In this document: piece by piece, positions 40,125-52,576 of the stretch | Position numbering within the stretch: position 1 is the stretch's first letter | Layout: every line of letters begins with the position of its first letter | Source of the DNA: Delphinus delphis | Lineage: Eukaryota > Chordata > Mammalia > Artiodactyla > Delphinidae | Assembly: GCF_949987515.2 (NCBI RefSeq) | Contig: NC_082687.1 | Location: 21,870,148 to 21,934,147, forward strand | Direction: 5' to 3' | DNA: 64,000 bases | Position numbers and translations under genes: made by a program | Notes under the pieces: generated by a model | Databases searched by the model: none | What the model was told of the DNA's origin: nothing | What the model saw: the letters and a program-made list of their open reading frames with translations, nothing else

Positions 40125-41082
40125 GAAATGCAAATCAAAACTACAATGAGGTATCGCCTCACACTGGTTAGAATGGCCATCATCAGAAAATCTACAAACA
40201 ACAAATGCTGGAGAAGGTGTGGAGAAAAGGGAACCCTCTTGCCCTGTTGGTGGGAATGTAACTTGATACAGACACTGTGGAGAACAGTATGGAGGTTCCT
40301 TAAAAAACTAAAAATAGAATTACCAGATGACCCAGCAATTCCACTACAGGGCATATACCCAGAGAAAACCATAATTCAAAAAGACAGGGCTTCCCTGGTG
40401 GCGCAGTGGTTGAGAGTTTGCCTGCCGATGCAGGGGACACGGGTTCGTGCCCCGGTCTGGGAAGATCCCACATGCCGCAAAGCGGCTAGGCCCGTGAGCC
40501 ATGGCCGCTGAGCCTGCGCATCCGGAACCTGTGCTCCGCAATGGGAGAGGCCACAACAGTGAGAGGCCTGCGTACCACAAAAAAAAAAAAAAAAAAAAAA
40601 AAAAAGACACATGCACCCCAATGTTCACAGCAGTACTATTTACAATAGCCAGGTCATGGAAGCAACCTAAATGTCCGTCGAAAGATGAATGGATAAAGAA
40701 GATGTAGTACCTACAGACAATGGAATATTACTCAGCCATAAAAAGGAATGAAATTGGGTCATTTGTAGAGACGTGGATGGATCTAGAGACTGTCATACAG
40801 AGCGAAGTTAGAAAGAGAAAAACAAATATCGTATATTAACACATATATGTGGAACCTAGAAAAATGGTACAGATGAACTGGTTTGCAGGGCAGAAATAGA
40901 GACACAGATGTAGGGAACAAACGTATGGACACCAAGGGGGGAAAATGGTGGGGGGTGGGGCGGTGGGATGAATTGGGAGATTGAGATTGACATGTATACA
41001 CTGATGTGTATAAAATGGATAACTAATAAGAACCTGCTGTATAAAAAAATAAATAAAATTCTAAAATTCAAAAGAAAAAAAT
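40125..41082 (+). mobile_element. 5'-truncated L1 3' end, interrupted by a CHR SINE
   Basis: Plus orientation from ORF2 end (ACAATGAGGTATCGCCTCAC) to the 3' tail near 41080. The duplication AGGCAACCA occurs at 40116-40124 and 41083-41091. The SINE at 40387-40600 lies within it, so the L1 is the older insertion. Confidence 0.92.
40387..40600 (+). mobile_element. CHR-type SINE nested in L1
   Basis: Plus orientation, A tail of about 27, flanked by AAAAAGACA on both sides (about 40378-40386 and 40601-40609). Confidence 0.95.
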
Positions 41083-41099
41083 AGGCAACCAAATTTTGG

Positions 41100-42600
41100 A
41101 TATCCACAAAATTTTAAATTACCCATCACCCATTTATCAGGACATGAGAAAACATTTTCTCTTCCTATAAAGTATAATTAGCTACCTTAATGCATTTATT
41201 TTAAACTTAAGTGCTTAGTTACACTACCTGTGTTGTTCATCCCACTGTTGTACTTTCATGATATATGACATCCACTTGAAAAGACAGTGAAAATGGAAAT
41301 GGGGCGGTTCTTTTCATCTAGACCTCAACCGTATTCATCTTCAATATTCATAATGAATTTCTAGGGCTGATGATGGTAAAAAATAGATGGGATTCTGGGA
41401 TATTTCTCCATGCACTTTAGGCTATTACTGTGCGTGATAAAAAGAGATACTGAGGGTATCCACTTATCCCAATAGAAATAGTCATTAAGAATTTAGGTAT
41501 TTAGGGTGTCCAAAAATAGTACAAAGTGGACTTGATGAATTATCTGAGCAGTCTGATCAATGCACAAAATCCAGGACCAAAAGCTGCTATAGGATCTAAT
41601 CTGTTCAAATAAGACATGTGCACCAATGTGAGTTTTCAGACAATTCCCGGATCTTTGCTTCATTTTGAAGATGCAGCTAGCGTCCCAGAGAAGCCAGCAG
41701 ATTCTCCCCAGGTAGGTTGTAGTGTAATTGCTCTGAGGGTGTACGTGAGGAGGGAGTGAGGGGAGAAGTGGGGGTGATGGGGGAGAGTGCGCTGAAAGCC
41801 CAGCTGAGAGATGTCCTCAGAGTTCAGTGCTGCCTTAAGCGTCTAATCCATGACACACAGGAGGCTCTGAGGCTCGGGGAAGAGAAGTTAACAAAAAGCA
41901 TATTTTGTATGGGTAAAATCTACAAAGAGGTCCTGCTCTTTGGGCAATTCTGTGTATACTCTGACTCCTAGTCGCCGTAATACAGAGTGTCTCTTTTTGC
42001 AAAATGAAGTCCGCCTACCGTCTAGTTTCCTCCCAAAGGCACTTTCTACTTCTGAGTGATCGCTGCTGTGTAATTATCGTGTATCCCGGAAAAACTCTTC
42101 AGCCCTGCGAGAGAACGTGTGACCAGGACACACAGGACCCTGCAGCCAGTAGTTTTAGTGCTTCCTTTTCCCGGGAGAGGGCTCAGTTGCCATCATCTAA
42201 TTTGCTACATGCAGATAAGTAAGGAATCAAAACAAAAGTTCAAAAAGCCAAAGAATGTCGAATAACCAGGAAATCCTTTACTTATGAATTCAAAACCAGG
42301 TTGCTTAAACACTGTGTTAATAGAATGTTTAGAAAACCAGCAGAGGGCTAGATATTTTACAGAGCTGGCGGCCGCATGCCTTCCTGTGCATCTTGGAGGG
42401 TGATAAGATCCCTCCTAGGTTCATGTGAGCAAAAACCCTTTTTCAGTTCTCTGCATCCTCTCTCCCCTAATCCTTACTTTAGTTCCACAGATGGCCCTTT
42501 AGAATTTAGTCAACACTAAGCGAAACCTGCAGTTTCCATCTGTAGATATTTTTTATTTATACACTTAATATCTACTTTTTTTTTTAAAAGAGTCAGCTCC
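41100..42600. other. Intronic stretch without recognised feature
   Basis: About 1.5 kb with no confident repeat. Two short plus-strand ORFs (41756-41971 and 42004-42222) carry no recognisable domain. Confidence 0.55.
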
Positions 42601-42699
42601 TGATTATTATCTATTCTCAAGTGAGATAATGTATGTGAAACGACTTACAAAGCCTGCAAAGTACCATAGAACTGTAAAGTATTATCACTTTCTGCATTA

Positions 42700-42860
42700 A
42701 TGTAAAAATTATTTTTAACAAACACAGATGCAAAAATAAAGCACTCACAAATAGATTCCAACCATATAGTAAAAACTCTTCACGACCCAGGGGATTTATC
42801 CTAGGAAGGTGAGGGTGATTTAACATTAGAAAGTATGTTAATGATTAGGGGAAGCTCAGT
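42700..42860 (+). mobile_element. Ancient L1 ORF2-like fragment
   Basis: AGGGGATTTATCCTAGGAAGG and GATTTAACATTAGAAAGTATG resemble old L1 ORF2. Confidence 0.5.
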
Positions 42861-43169
42861 AAAGGATGTACAAGAAGGTTTTGTTTTACAACTTTTCTGT
42901 AAGTCTAAAAACATGTCCAAAAAAGTTTAAAACTTATTTATAGGTTTTTTTATACTTATTGTTTGGTAATGCTTAAGAGTCTAATTAGAGGTTATTTGGT
43001 CTACCTCTCTGGATGCATCTTAACTGAGACAACCAAGCGAGGAGGTGTATTTAGGAGGAGAGTGCCTTGTGTTTGGGTTATCTTGACTCTGGAGAGCCAC
43101 ATGGCAAACCAACCACAGAGGAGGAGAGGCGGGCAGAGAAATCTTCCCCAAAGAGGAGATGAGTTGTGT

Positions 43170-43326
43170 GTTAAATGGGATAGGGAGGGTGGGAGGGAGG
43201 GAGAGGCAAGAGGGAGGAGATATGGGGATATATGTATATGTATAACTGATTCACTTTGTTATAAAGCAGAAACTAACACAACATTGTAAATACTCCAATA
43301 AAGATGTTAAAAAAAAAAAAAAAAAG
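43170..43326 (+). mobile_element. L1 3' end fragment
   Basis: GGGAGGGTGGGAGGGAGGGAG (polypurine tract of L1 3' UTR), then TATAACTGATTCACTTTGTTA and a closing A run at 43308-43325. Confidence 0.88.
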
Positions 43327-44035
43327 AGTCCAGGGCTTAGAATGCAGAGAGATGGCTGCCTTGGGCTATTCCTGGCAGAGAATCATAAATTCAAATCCTA
43401 CAGGTGCCAGGTCAGGAATCTAAATATAAGCCCAGTGAAAAGACAATAGGAAATGAGATGATTTGAGAAGAAAATAACACACATCCATCTAAAGGTTGGT
43501 TTGTTTGTTTTTTTTAACTGGAAAGCACCTGGAGTTAGTCTTTGGGCCACTAGTTTTCAATCCATGATAGGTTCAAGAGTTTAAGAGGGAAGAGTAAAAG
43601 GATTTTGAGGTGTCTGTCTAGCCCAGCATCAGATGGAAAAGTAGACCAGACTTTATGACAGAAGCCCTATGGAGTACAGAGCTAATGTTCAATGAACTTT
43701 GGAAATAAGACCATAGGCCTAGAATATTTTCAAATACAGTTTTTCTGTGTAAATGAAAGTTTGCATGCAGGGAGAAACGAGGGTAGCAACTATCAGACTG
43801 CCGGTGAATGTCTCACCCCAAACCTTAATACATCACTGTGTGTGCTATATTTTATGCATAAGCACATCCCACAATTCTCTCCATTCCACAGCTTTCCAGG
43901 AATTATTCCTGGACGAACAGGGGAGGGAGCCTCAAAAGTAAATAAATTTCAAAATGGTAAAATATTCATTTGAGAAGTGGTTTGAGTACCTAGTGTGAAA
44001 ACAGGAAGAGTAACAACAGTAAAGAGGTCAAATAC

Positions 44036-44243
44036 TTTTTTTTTTTTTTTTGCGATATGCGGGCCTCTCACTGCTGTGGTCTCTCCCGTTGCGGAGCACA
44101 GGCTCCGGACGTGCAGGCTCAGCGGCCATGGCTCACGGGCCCAGCCGCTCCACGGCATGTGGGATCTTCCCGGACCGGGGCACGAACCCGTGTCCCCTGC
44201 ATCGGCAGGCGGACTCTCAACCACTGCGCCACCAGGGAAGCCC
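44036..44243 (-). mobile_element. CHR-type SINE with target-site duplication
   Basis: Reverse orientation. Duplication TCAAATAC at 44028-44035 and 44244-44251. Confidence 0.95.
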
Positions 44244-44849
44244 TCAAATACATTATTGACAAGAGAATCAGATATGTACATTGAAAATAAGGGCATTACT
44301 GTAAACAAGGTACATTAGACATCTGAAAAAAGATTTAGATAAACATTTAGAACACTGTGTCTTTCCTTCATTACATCAGTAAAACAAATAAAATTTGATA
44401 TTTAGTATCTACCAAAGATTCCAGGTTTGTTCCAGAGAATGAAACATAAAAATTCCATTTTTGGGGGGAATTAAAAAAAATGTGTTAATGCGTTTCAGTA
44501 CATTAACAAATTAAAGGAATACAACATATGATTATCTGGTGTAGCTAGCTGTCCTCCAATATCTGCTCTCTTGCACTTCTATGATATTAGTGTCTCAGAT
44601 GGGCACGGGCTGTTGAGTGAAAAGCAGTTAATCATCAGTAGCCTCCCTTGCAGCTGGATATGGCTATGCGATGAATATTTGGCCATTGAGATGCTGAGTG
44701 GAGATGACGTTTGCTACTCCAAGGTCTTATCCATAAAAGGGCTGAGTATGTGCATCCCAGATCCTCTCTCCTTTTCTCTGACTTAACATGGAGAGATGTA
44801 GAGCAGCCAGCTTCTTAGAAACCTAAGCCATATGTTGGGAATGGTACCC

Positions 44850-45345
44850 ATTCTGATCCTTATTAAGAGAAATATATGGAAACTTACTTAATGTGATATA
44901 AAGTATCTTCCAGAAATAGTACATTAAATGGAAGAAACATTAGAAGTTTTCAATTCAATTCATGAACAAGACAAGGATGAGTCCATATTTAAAGTAGAAG
45001 TAATATTTGGTGCAAAGAAACATAGGAATTAAAGTGGTAAATCTTGGAAAGGAAGAGTACAAACTGTCATTATTTGACGGATCACATGACCATCTGAAAA
45101 AGCCAAGATAACTCAGCTATTAAAATTAGGAGAATGTTCAGTAAAATATAAGATTCAAGATCAACATACAAAAATTAGGAGGTTCCTATACACCAGTAAT
45201 ACCTAACGAGAATATGTAATGGAAAAAGTGATCTATACATATAGCAGCAGAAGTCATAAAATATCTAAGGATAAACCTAATAAATACTAGCCTTATATGA
45301 AGAAAACTATACAATAAAGTTTCTTTGTAAGACATCAAAAATTTC
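44850..45345 (+). mobile_element. Ancient L1 ORF2-like remnant
   Basis: Phrases such as TTCAAGATCAACATACAAAAATT and TATCTAAGGATAAACCTAATAAA match old L1 ORF2. It is followed by an inverted L1 block. Confidence 0.6.
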
Positions 45346-45359
45346 TGAAGAAGCAGATT

Positions 45360-46365
45360 TTATTTCAGCCAAAGTGTTATTCAGTATTATGTAGTTAGTT
45401 TCCAAACATATGTGATTTTTAAAGTTATCCATTTGCAATCATTATTATTTTGCTATTGTTGCATTATGGTCAAAGGAATACAGTCTCTTGATATTGATCC
45501 TTAATCATCTAATATATTTTTGGGGGGTAAATGTTCCATTTATATTCAGAAACAGTGTATTTGAAAACATTATTTGCTGTGTATACATATCTCATTGATT
45601 AAGCTTATTAATTATATTTAGATCTTCTGTATCTGTTCATTTTCGCCTGCTTGATTGTCTCAAAGGGGAGTGTCAAAATGTCTCATACAACTGTTGCTCT
45701 ATATGTTTTCTCTCTGAAATTCTGTCAGTTGCTGCTGTACTTAGAGTTTGTGTAGTTAACTGCATGTGTGTTCATGACGGTTATATCCACTCACACTATT
45801 GTTGCTGTAGAGAGGTCTGATGCCATCATGATTCTTGTTGTTTGGAAGTGATCTGCTCTTCCTCTTTGTAACCTTTTGGAGTTACATTAGAGAATAATCT
45901 TTGATATTCTTAAATGTCACTAGGTCTATTTATGAGTATTCACCCATTAGTTTGGTAGTACGTGAACACTTTCAATTCAAGCTATTTCATGCTTTCTTTG
46001 ATTCTAAAACATTTATCTTCATACTTTATTGAAATATTTCCTCCTATATTTTTTCTCTCCTGTGATTCCTATTATCCTGTTGGTGGTACTTATTTTTCTG
46101 GTCACCATATTTTTTTAATACTTTCCCCCTCTCATTTAAAAAAATTTTATTTTGAAATAATTATAAACTAATAAGTGGCAAAAATAATACACAGAGGTCC
46201 CATGCACCCATCTCCCAGCCCCCTCCAATGGTGGCATCTTACATATTATAGTGCATTATCAAAACAAGAAATTGATTGGCACAATACAATCAACTAGATT
46301 ATAGGACTTAGACATCATTAGTTTTGGCAAAACTACACCTAAAATGTCTTCGTATAAGACTCTGT
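45360..46365 (-). mobile_element. Old L1 (part before the DDX50 retrocopy)
   Basis: Reverse orientation. The left part resembles L1 ORF2 (AATCATTATTATTTTGCTATTG, GCATTATGGTCAAAGGAATA). The part from about 46138 is old L1 3' UTR-like sequence (GAGGTCCCATGCACCCATC, CCAATGGTGGCATCTTACAT). Both parts may or may not be one insertion. Confidence 0.65.
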
Positions 46366-48979
46366 GACAGGTGGCTGCCCGTAGGTGGTTGTGGCCGCCG
46401 TGCCCAGAGGGAGGCGGCGGCAGCGGTGGCGGCGAATGATGCCTGGGAAACTCCTCTGGGGGGACATTTTGGAGCTGGAGGCACCTTTGGAGGAGACCGA
46501 GAGCCAGAGGAAGGAGAGGCAAAAGAACTCTGTGGATATTGGAATTCGGATACGGGATTATGGACCTGTACTTCCCTTATAAGGCTGTTATGAAGATTTA
46601 AAACAAGATAAGCTGAAAACATATTACACAATGCTGGAGTGACAGAAGGAAGTCAAGGCACCATTATGACTCAGATGGGAAATCAGAAACAACAGAAAAT
46701 GGTGTTGCAGATGACCGGGATGCTCCCAAACCCAAACGAGCTAAAATGAAAGAGAAGCTAAATGGTGACACCGAGGAAGGATGTAACAGACTTTCAGATG
46801 AATTTTCTAAATCTCGTAAGTCAAGAAGAAAAGACCTAGCAAATGGAGATATTGATGAATATGAAAAAAAATCAAAGCAAGTGTCATCCTTAGATAGCTC
46901 TACTCATAAATCAAGTGATAATCAACTAGAAGAGACCCTAACACGTGAACAGAAAGAAGGAGCATTCTCCAATTTCCTTATTTCTGAAGAGACTATAACG
47001 CTTCTGAAAGGTCGAGGGCTAACATATCTCTTTCCTATTCAAGTTAAGACTTTTGGTTCTGTATATGAAGGCAGAGATTTAATTGCTCAAGCGCTGACAG
47101 GAACAGGAAAGACATTCTCTTTTGCCATCCCCTTGATTGAAAGACTCCAAAGACATCAAGAGACAATTTAAAAAAGCCGCTCACCAAAGGTACTTGTTTT
47201 GGCTCCTACAAGGGAACTGGCAAACCAAGTAGCCAAAGACTTCAAATATATAAGTAGGAAACTCAGTGTGGCGTGTTTTTGTGGTGGAACATCATATCAA
47301 AGCCCAATTAATCATATTCAAAATGGTATTGACATCTTGGTTGGGACCCCTGGTCGTATCAAAGATCACCTGCAGAGCGGCTGATTAGATCTTTCTAAAC
47401 TGCGCCACGTTGTGCTGGATGAAGTGGATCAAATGTCAGATTTAGGTTTTGCTGAACAAGTTGAAGATATTATCCACGGATCCTACAAAACTGATTCTGA
47501 AGACAATCCTCAGACTTTACTTTTTACTGCAACTTGCCCACAGTGGGTATACAAAGTTGCAAAAAAATACATGAAATCCAGATATGGACAGGTTGACCTT
47601 GTCGGGAAAATGACTCAAAAGGCTGCAACTACTGTGGAACATCTGACCACCCAGTGCCATTAATCTCAGAGGCCAGCAGTTATTGGAGATGTCCTTCAAG
47701 TCTACAGCGGGTCTAAAGGGAGGGCTATTATCTTCTGTGAGACCAAAAAGAATGTAACTGAAATGGCCATGAATCCACACATAAAAGAGAATGCCCAGTG
47801 TTTACATGGCAACATCACACAGTCACAAAGAGAAATTACACTGAAAGGCTTCAGAGAGGGTCGTTTTAAAGTTTTGGTGGCAACCCATGTGGCTGCCCGT
47901 GGTTTGGACATTCCTGAGGTTGACCTGGTGATTCAGAGTTCACCTCCACAGGATGTTGAGTCCTCTATTCATCGCTCTGGACGCACAGGTAGAGCTCGTC
48001 AGACAGGGGTTTGCATATATTTTTATCAACCAAGAGAAAGATATGTGGAACATATGTCAATTAATATGTCAATTAAGATATGTGGAACAAAAAGCACGAA
48101 TTACTTTTAAACGTGTAGATGTTCCTTCTACAATGGATTTAGTTAAATCTAAAAGCATGGATGCCATCAGGTCTCTGGCTTCCATTTCTTATGCTGCTGT
48201 TGATTTTTTCCGACCATCAGCCCAGAGACTGATAGAAGAAAAAGGGGCAGTGGATGCACTGCCTGCAGCATTAGCCCACATCTCTGGCGCACCAAGTTTT
48301 GAACCACGTTCTTTAATCACCTCTGATAAGGGGTTTGTGACCATGACTCTGGAAAGCCCAGAAGAAATACAGAACGTTAGCTGTGCTTGGAAAGAACTTA
48401 ACAGAAAGCTGAGTAGCAGTGTTGTGTCCCAAACTACCAGAATGTGCCTCCTAAAAGGAAACATGGGCATTTGCTTGGATGTTCCCACACTGAGTCAGAA
48501 AGGTTACAGGAAGAGTGGCATGATTCAGACTGAATACTCTCAGGGCCAGCCAAGTTGCCTGAAACTGAAGAATATTATGATGGAAACACATCTTCTAATT
48601 CCAGACGGAGGAGCTGCTGGTCAAGTGGCCGGTGTGGCCGGCCAGGTAGACAGAGTCCACAGGGGAGTCGGTCAGGAAGTCGACAAGATGGTAGAAGACT
48701 AAGTGGGAACAGAAATCGATCAAGAAGCAGGGGCCACAAACGGAGTTTTGACTGAGATAGTTGATCTACCAGTGTGAGCTTGCCTATTTCTGCCTAACCA
48801 TGTACATTATCCACCAAAACATTAGGTCATCATAGTTGAGGTCTGTTTCCGCTATTTGCAAAGAAGTTGGTTGTATTTTTTTTTAAGTATTTCACAAGAA
48901 TGGTTGTAAACAAATCTACTTACCCAGTTATACCTTTGAATAAAAAAACCTCCTTTTATTGTCTCTTAAAAAAAAACAA
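46366..48979 (+). pseudogene. DDX50: DDX50 processed pseudogene (retrocopy)
   Basis: This is an intronless copy of the DEAD-box RNA helicase DDX50 (nucleolar Gu-beta), antisense to RNF150. The start MPGKLLWGDI is at 46439 and the closing stop after GGHKRSFD-like residues is at 48753-48755. A polyadenylation signal lies at 48939-48944 and a poly(A) tail at 48968-48979. Helicase motifs are readable: motif I TGTGKT (47097-47114), PTRELA (about 47202), the DEVD variant of motif II (47418-47429), TAT in place of SAT, and HRSGRTGR (47970-47993). Defects are a 112-bp insert at 46526-46637, stops at 47169 (TAA), 47382 (TGA), 47661 (TAA) and 48531 (TGA), a small duplication near 48040-48080 that shifts frame, and a 1-bp deletion near 48488. 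No helicase could be made. The paralogue DDX21 shares motifs, but the N-terminal and Arg/Ser/Gly-rich C-terminal sequence fits DDX50. The 5' limit is approximate and I found no clear target-site duplication. Confidence 0.95.
46526..46637 (+). other. Extra 112-bp segment inside the DDX50 retrocopy
   Basis: It lies between codons for ...KERQK and [13 protein letters not shown], where the normal DDX50 protein as I recall it is continuous. Its length is not a multiple of three, so it moves the frame by one, in agreement with the frames before and after. It has no A tail or duplicated flanks. Its sharp placement between two coding blocks suggests an extra exon spliced into the parent transcript. 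A later insertion is the alternative. Confidence 0.7.
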
Positions 48980-48984
48980 CTCTA

Positions 48985-49640
48985 TTTTATCACACATATA
49001 GAGTCATATAACTACTACCCACAATTAAAATATTGAAATATTCCATCACCATAAAGGAATTCCCTCTCCCTCTCTTTCCCCTTCTCTAACCCCTGATGTC
49101 TCCATCTCTTTAATTTTGCCTTTTCTAGAATGTTATATAAATGGAATCATACCTTTTGAGATTGGCTTTTTTCACTCAGGATAATGTCCTAAACATCCAT
49201 CTAGGTTGTAAGGTTGCATGTATGAGTAATTCATTCCCTCTCATTGTTGAGTAGTATTCTATGGTATGGAATATGGTACATCAGAGTTTAACTGTTCACC
49301 CATTGATGGACATAAGGGTTATTTCCAGTTTTGGGCTATTAAAAAACTTCTATGAACATTAGTGTACAAGTTTTTGTAGGAATACAAGTTTTCCTTTTTC
49401 TGGGATGAATGCCAAGAAGGAATACAATTGTTAGGTTGTATGATAACTGCATACTTGGTTTTAAAAAGAAATTACCAAACTGTTTTCCAGAGCGGCTGTA
49501 TTATTTTCCATTCCCATCAGCAATATATGAGTGATCCAGTTCCTCAGCATCCTTGTCAGCATTTGGAATGCTCACTGTTTTTAATTTTAGCCATCATAAT
49601 AGATATATAGTGATATTTCATTGTGTCTTTTGTCCATTCT
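48985..49640 (-). mobile_element. Old L1 (part after the DDX50 retrocopy)
   Basis: Reverse orientation. It resumes with ATTTTATCACACATATAGAG, then TATTCCATCACCATAAAGG, TATATAAATGGAATCATACC and TTGAGTAGTATTCTATGG. This continues the L1 phrase order broken at about 46365. Confidence 0.8.
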
Positions 49641-50754
49641 AGCGGACACATGGAAGAGTTTCTCAAGCTGATCTTCCAGCTCATGAATCTGTCTTTAGCT
49701 GTATCCATTCTGTATTTTACCTCATTTATTGTGTTCTTTAATATTTAAACTATTGTATTTTTCATACTGAATGTTTCCCATTGGTTCTTCTTATTTTTTT
49801 TTTAACAACATTTAGCTCCTGCTGCATAGAATCTTCCCTTAATATTTGTGGTCCATCTTTTCAATCACTCTTTCTTAGCTGGTATCTACTCATTCTGTAC
49901 CTTCTTTAATAATGGTGATACTCCTCAGTTGTCTTGTGAGCTCATGTGTCCCTTGTGGAATCAGCTACTCTGCCTGGTCATGTTTTCTGGAGAATAACCA
50001 AGGCAGGGGCCCTAGTTTTGTTCTTCCAGAAGATTAAGAAGAAATATGAATAAGCTCAGATGGCCCCAAGCACCACAGAAGAGCCAGCGGCTCCTCCCAT
50101 TCAGGCAGGCCCTTCAAGATCACGGATTGCTTGACCTACTGTCACCTGGCCCCATCCCCAACCTGAGGCGCTGCGGAAGTTTAGGCCTCCTAAGTCATGA
50201 GTTACCTCCCAGATCCTTATAGCTACACTGCTCTGTCCATCATCTAGTCCAACCCAACTTCCTACCCACGTCCTGCTCCTCAAACCCTTCCTCTATGACT
50301 CTCGGAAATTTAAGTCTCGGAAATTTAAATCAAATTCTCTAGTAGCTTCCATCTCTTCTGGGAATGATGCTTTCACTCCCTCGATCCTCCACCTTTTTGC
50401 TTTGATTGAGCTGGCTGCCCTATGAGGACACTACTTTCTCTGAACTGTGATCAAGGGGCAAGTCTTTTTTTTTTTACATTTTTATTAAACCCACATACCT
50501 CAGGGCCAGAAGACGGATGGGTGTCCATACTCCATCTTGCTACTTCCCAACCTTTACTCCTAACCTCATCCTATTCACCTTCAAAAACCACTTATCTTTT
50601 GAGATTCTCTCCACCTGGATGGATAACTCTCTCTCCCCTCTCTTGGCCTCATCTGCCAACCTCCTGTTCATCTCTTTTATCATCCTCTTTAGCTCCCCTA
50701 GCTTCTAATAGTCATCCTCCTTGGACTGGAAATTTATTTTATTTTTTTCATGTA

Positions 50755-51270
50755 CAGGGTTTTTAAAATGGTGGCAAAATACACATAACATAAAATTTAC
50801 CATCTTAACCATTGTAAGTATACGGTTCAGCGGCATTAAGTACATTCACATTGTCGTGCAACCATCATCCCCATTCATCTCCAGGATTCTTTTCATCTTG
50901 CAGCACGGAAGCTGTGTACCCATTATACAATATTCTCCCCTCCTCTGAGGCCCTGGCATCCATGATTCTACTTTCTGTCTCTATGAATCTGACTACTACA
51001 GATACCTCATATAACTAGAATCATAGAGCATTTGTCTTTTTGTGACTGGCTACCTTCATTTAACATGAAGTCCTCAAGGTTCATTCATGTCGCAGCATGT
51101 GTTAGATTTTCCTTCTGCTACATTAATGAATACTATTCCATTGTACGTACTTAACTATATTTTACTGATCTGTTCACCCATCAATGGACACTTGGGTTGC
51201 TTCTACGTTTTGGCTACTCTGAATAATGCTGCTATGAACATGAGTGTACAAATATCTGTTCATGGACTGG
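50755..51270 (-). mobile_element. Old L1 fragment
   Basis: Reverse orientation: ATAAAATTTACCATCTTAACC, GTGCAACCATCATCCCCATTC, CCATCAATGGACACTTGGG. Confidence 0.85.
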
Positions 51271-51689
51271 AATTTTAGTATTCACAAGGATAATCCACCC
51301 AAAACTCCGGCCTGTTGGCTGTTTTTTCCCCTCTTCTCCATTGACCCTCCTTTTCCTCCAGTCCTTCTTAGACACACATTCCCACTGTCTTCCTCTGGCC
51401 CTTGTCACTCCTAGAAATTGCACCACCTCTGATCTCAAAGATGTCACTTTCTTACTACCCATCATCCCCCTCCTGGCTTCACTTCTGTCCTCACCTAGCC
51501 TAGATCATATGGTCCATAATTATAAGAACTCCTCTAAAAATACAGCTAGCTCCCGTGCTCTTCCATTTCTCCATAGAATGTGGCCTACAAAATTTTCTTT
51601 TCCTATGCCTCCACTGCATCATGGGAACACGGTTAAGAGAAAAATCTCACAAGTCAGCTGTTTTCACTTTGAATTTACGATCCCTTTCC

Positions 51690-51860
51690 TCGAATGAACC
51701 CCTTCCCCTCTCCTTCCCCTTCCCTAGCCCCTGATGTCCACTTATCTGTTCTCCATCTCTATAATTCTGTCATTTCTAGAATGTTATATAAATGGAATCA
51801 TGCAGTATGCAATCCTTTGAGATTGGCCTTTGGCTTTTTTTCACTCAGCATAATGTAGAA
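51690..51860 (-). mobile_element. Old L1 fragment
   Basis: Reverse orientation: TTCTAGAATGTTATATAAATGG then TTTTTCACTCAGCATAATG, similar to 49110-49190. Confidence 0.7.
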
Positions 51861-52576
51861 CACCTGTTCTACTCTGTTCTGGACCCGCTTTCCCTTTGTC
51901 CAAGTGATGACCTCATATCTTTATATCTCTCCTCAAACCTCCTGTACACCCCTTCCCACCCACATTCTCTATTAGCTATCTTACTGCAGGAGTCACTGAG
52001 AAAAAATACCCATCAGAGGGAAATATCTTGTCTTATTATTAAATGAGGTAATTCACAGTGAAGAACTTAGCACAGAGCCTGCCATATAAAAACCACAATA
52101 CAGATGTTAAGTTTTATTGGTATGATTATTGTCTTACCACTACCAGATGTATCCTGAAACCCATGTACTACTATACTTGTTGGGAATGGTAACGATGCTG
52201 TCTGGGACACAGTCTTAGTCTGGACAATAAAAATAGTTTTCAGGGGATAAAAACAAATTCACAGTAAGATGACTTCAGGAGTGTAGAAATTGATCATTCA
52301 GGAACCAAAGTGATAACCTTTAGTGCAAACCAACTGACATTTTTTCGCCAGAAGACCTCTAAGTTCAAAATATTAAAGATTCATCTGAGTTGTTGGGTAA
52401 AAACTGGTCATCTGTGCTCCCTCAATGCTTTGCTTACAACTTGAAATATGCCAAACTCCGGGTGTTACTAAAGTGCACTTTATTTTTTTAAATGAAGCCA
52501 AAATCGTAATTTATTACTTAATATATGTCAGCCATATGGACTAAGTACTTTTTCTTTTTTGAATGAAAGATTCTTT

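Noticed and set aside
46746..48702. Functional helicase gene
   Set aside because: Several stops, frameshifts and the absence of introns next to a poly(A) tail show a dead retrocopy.
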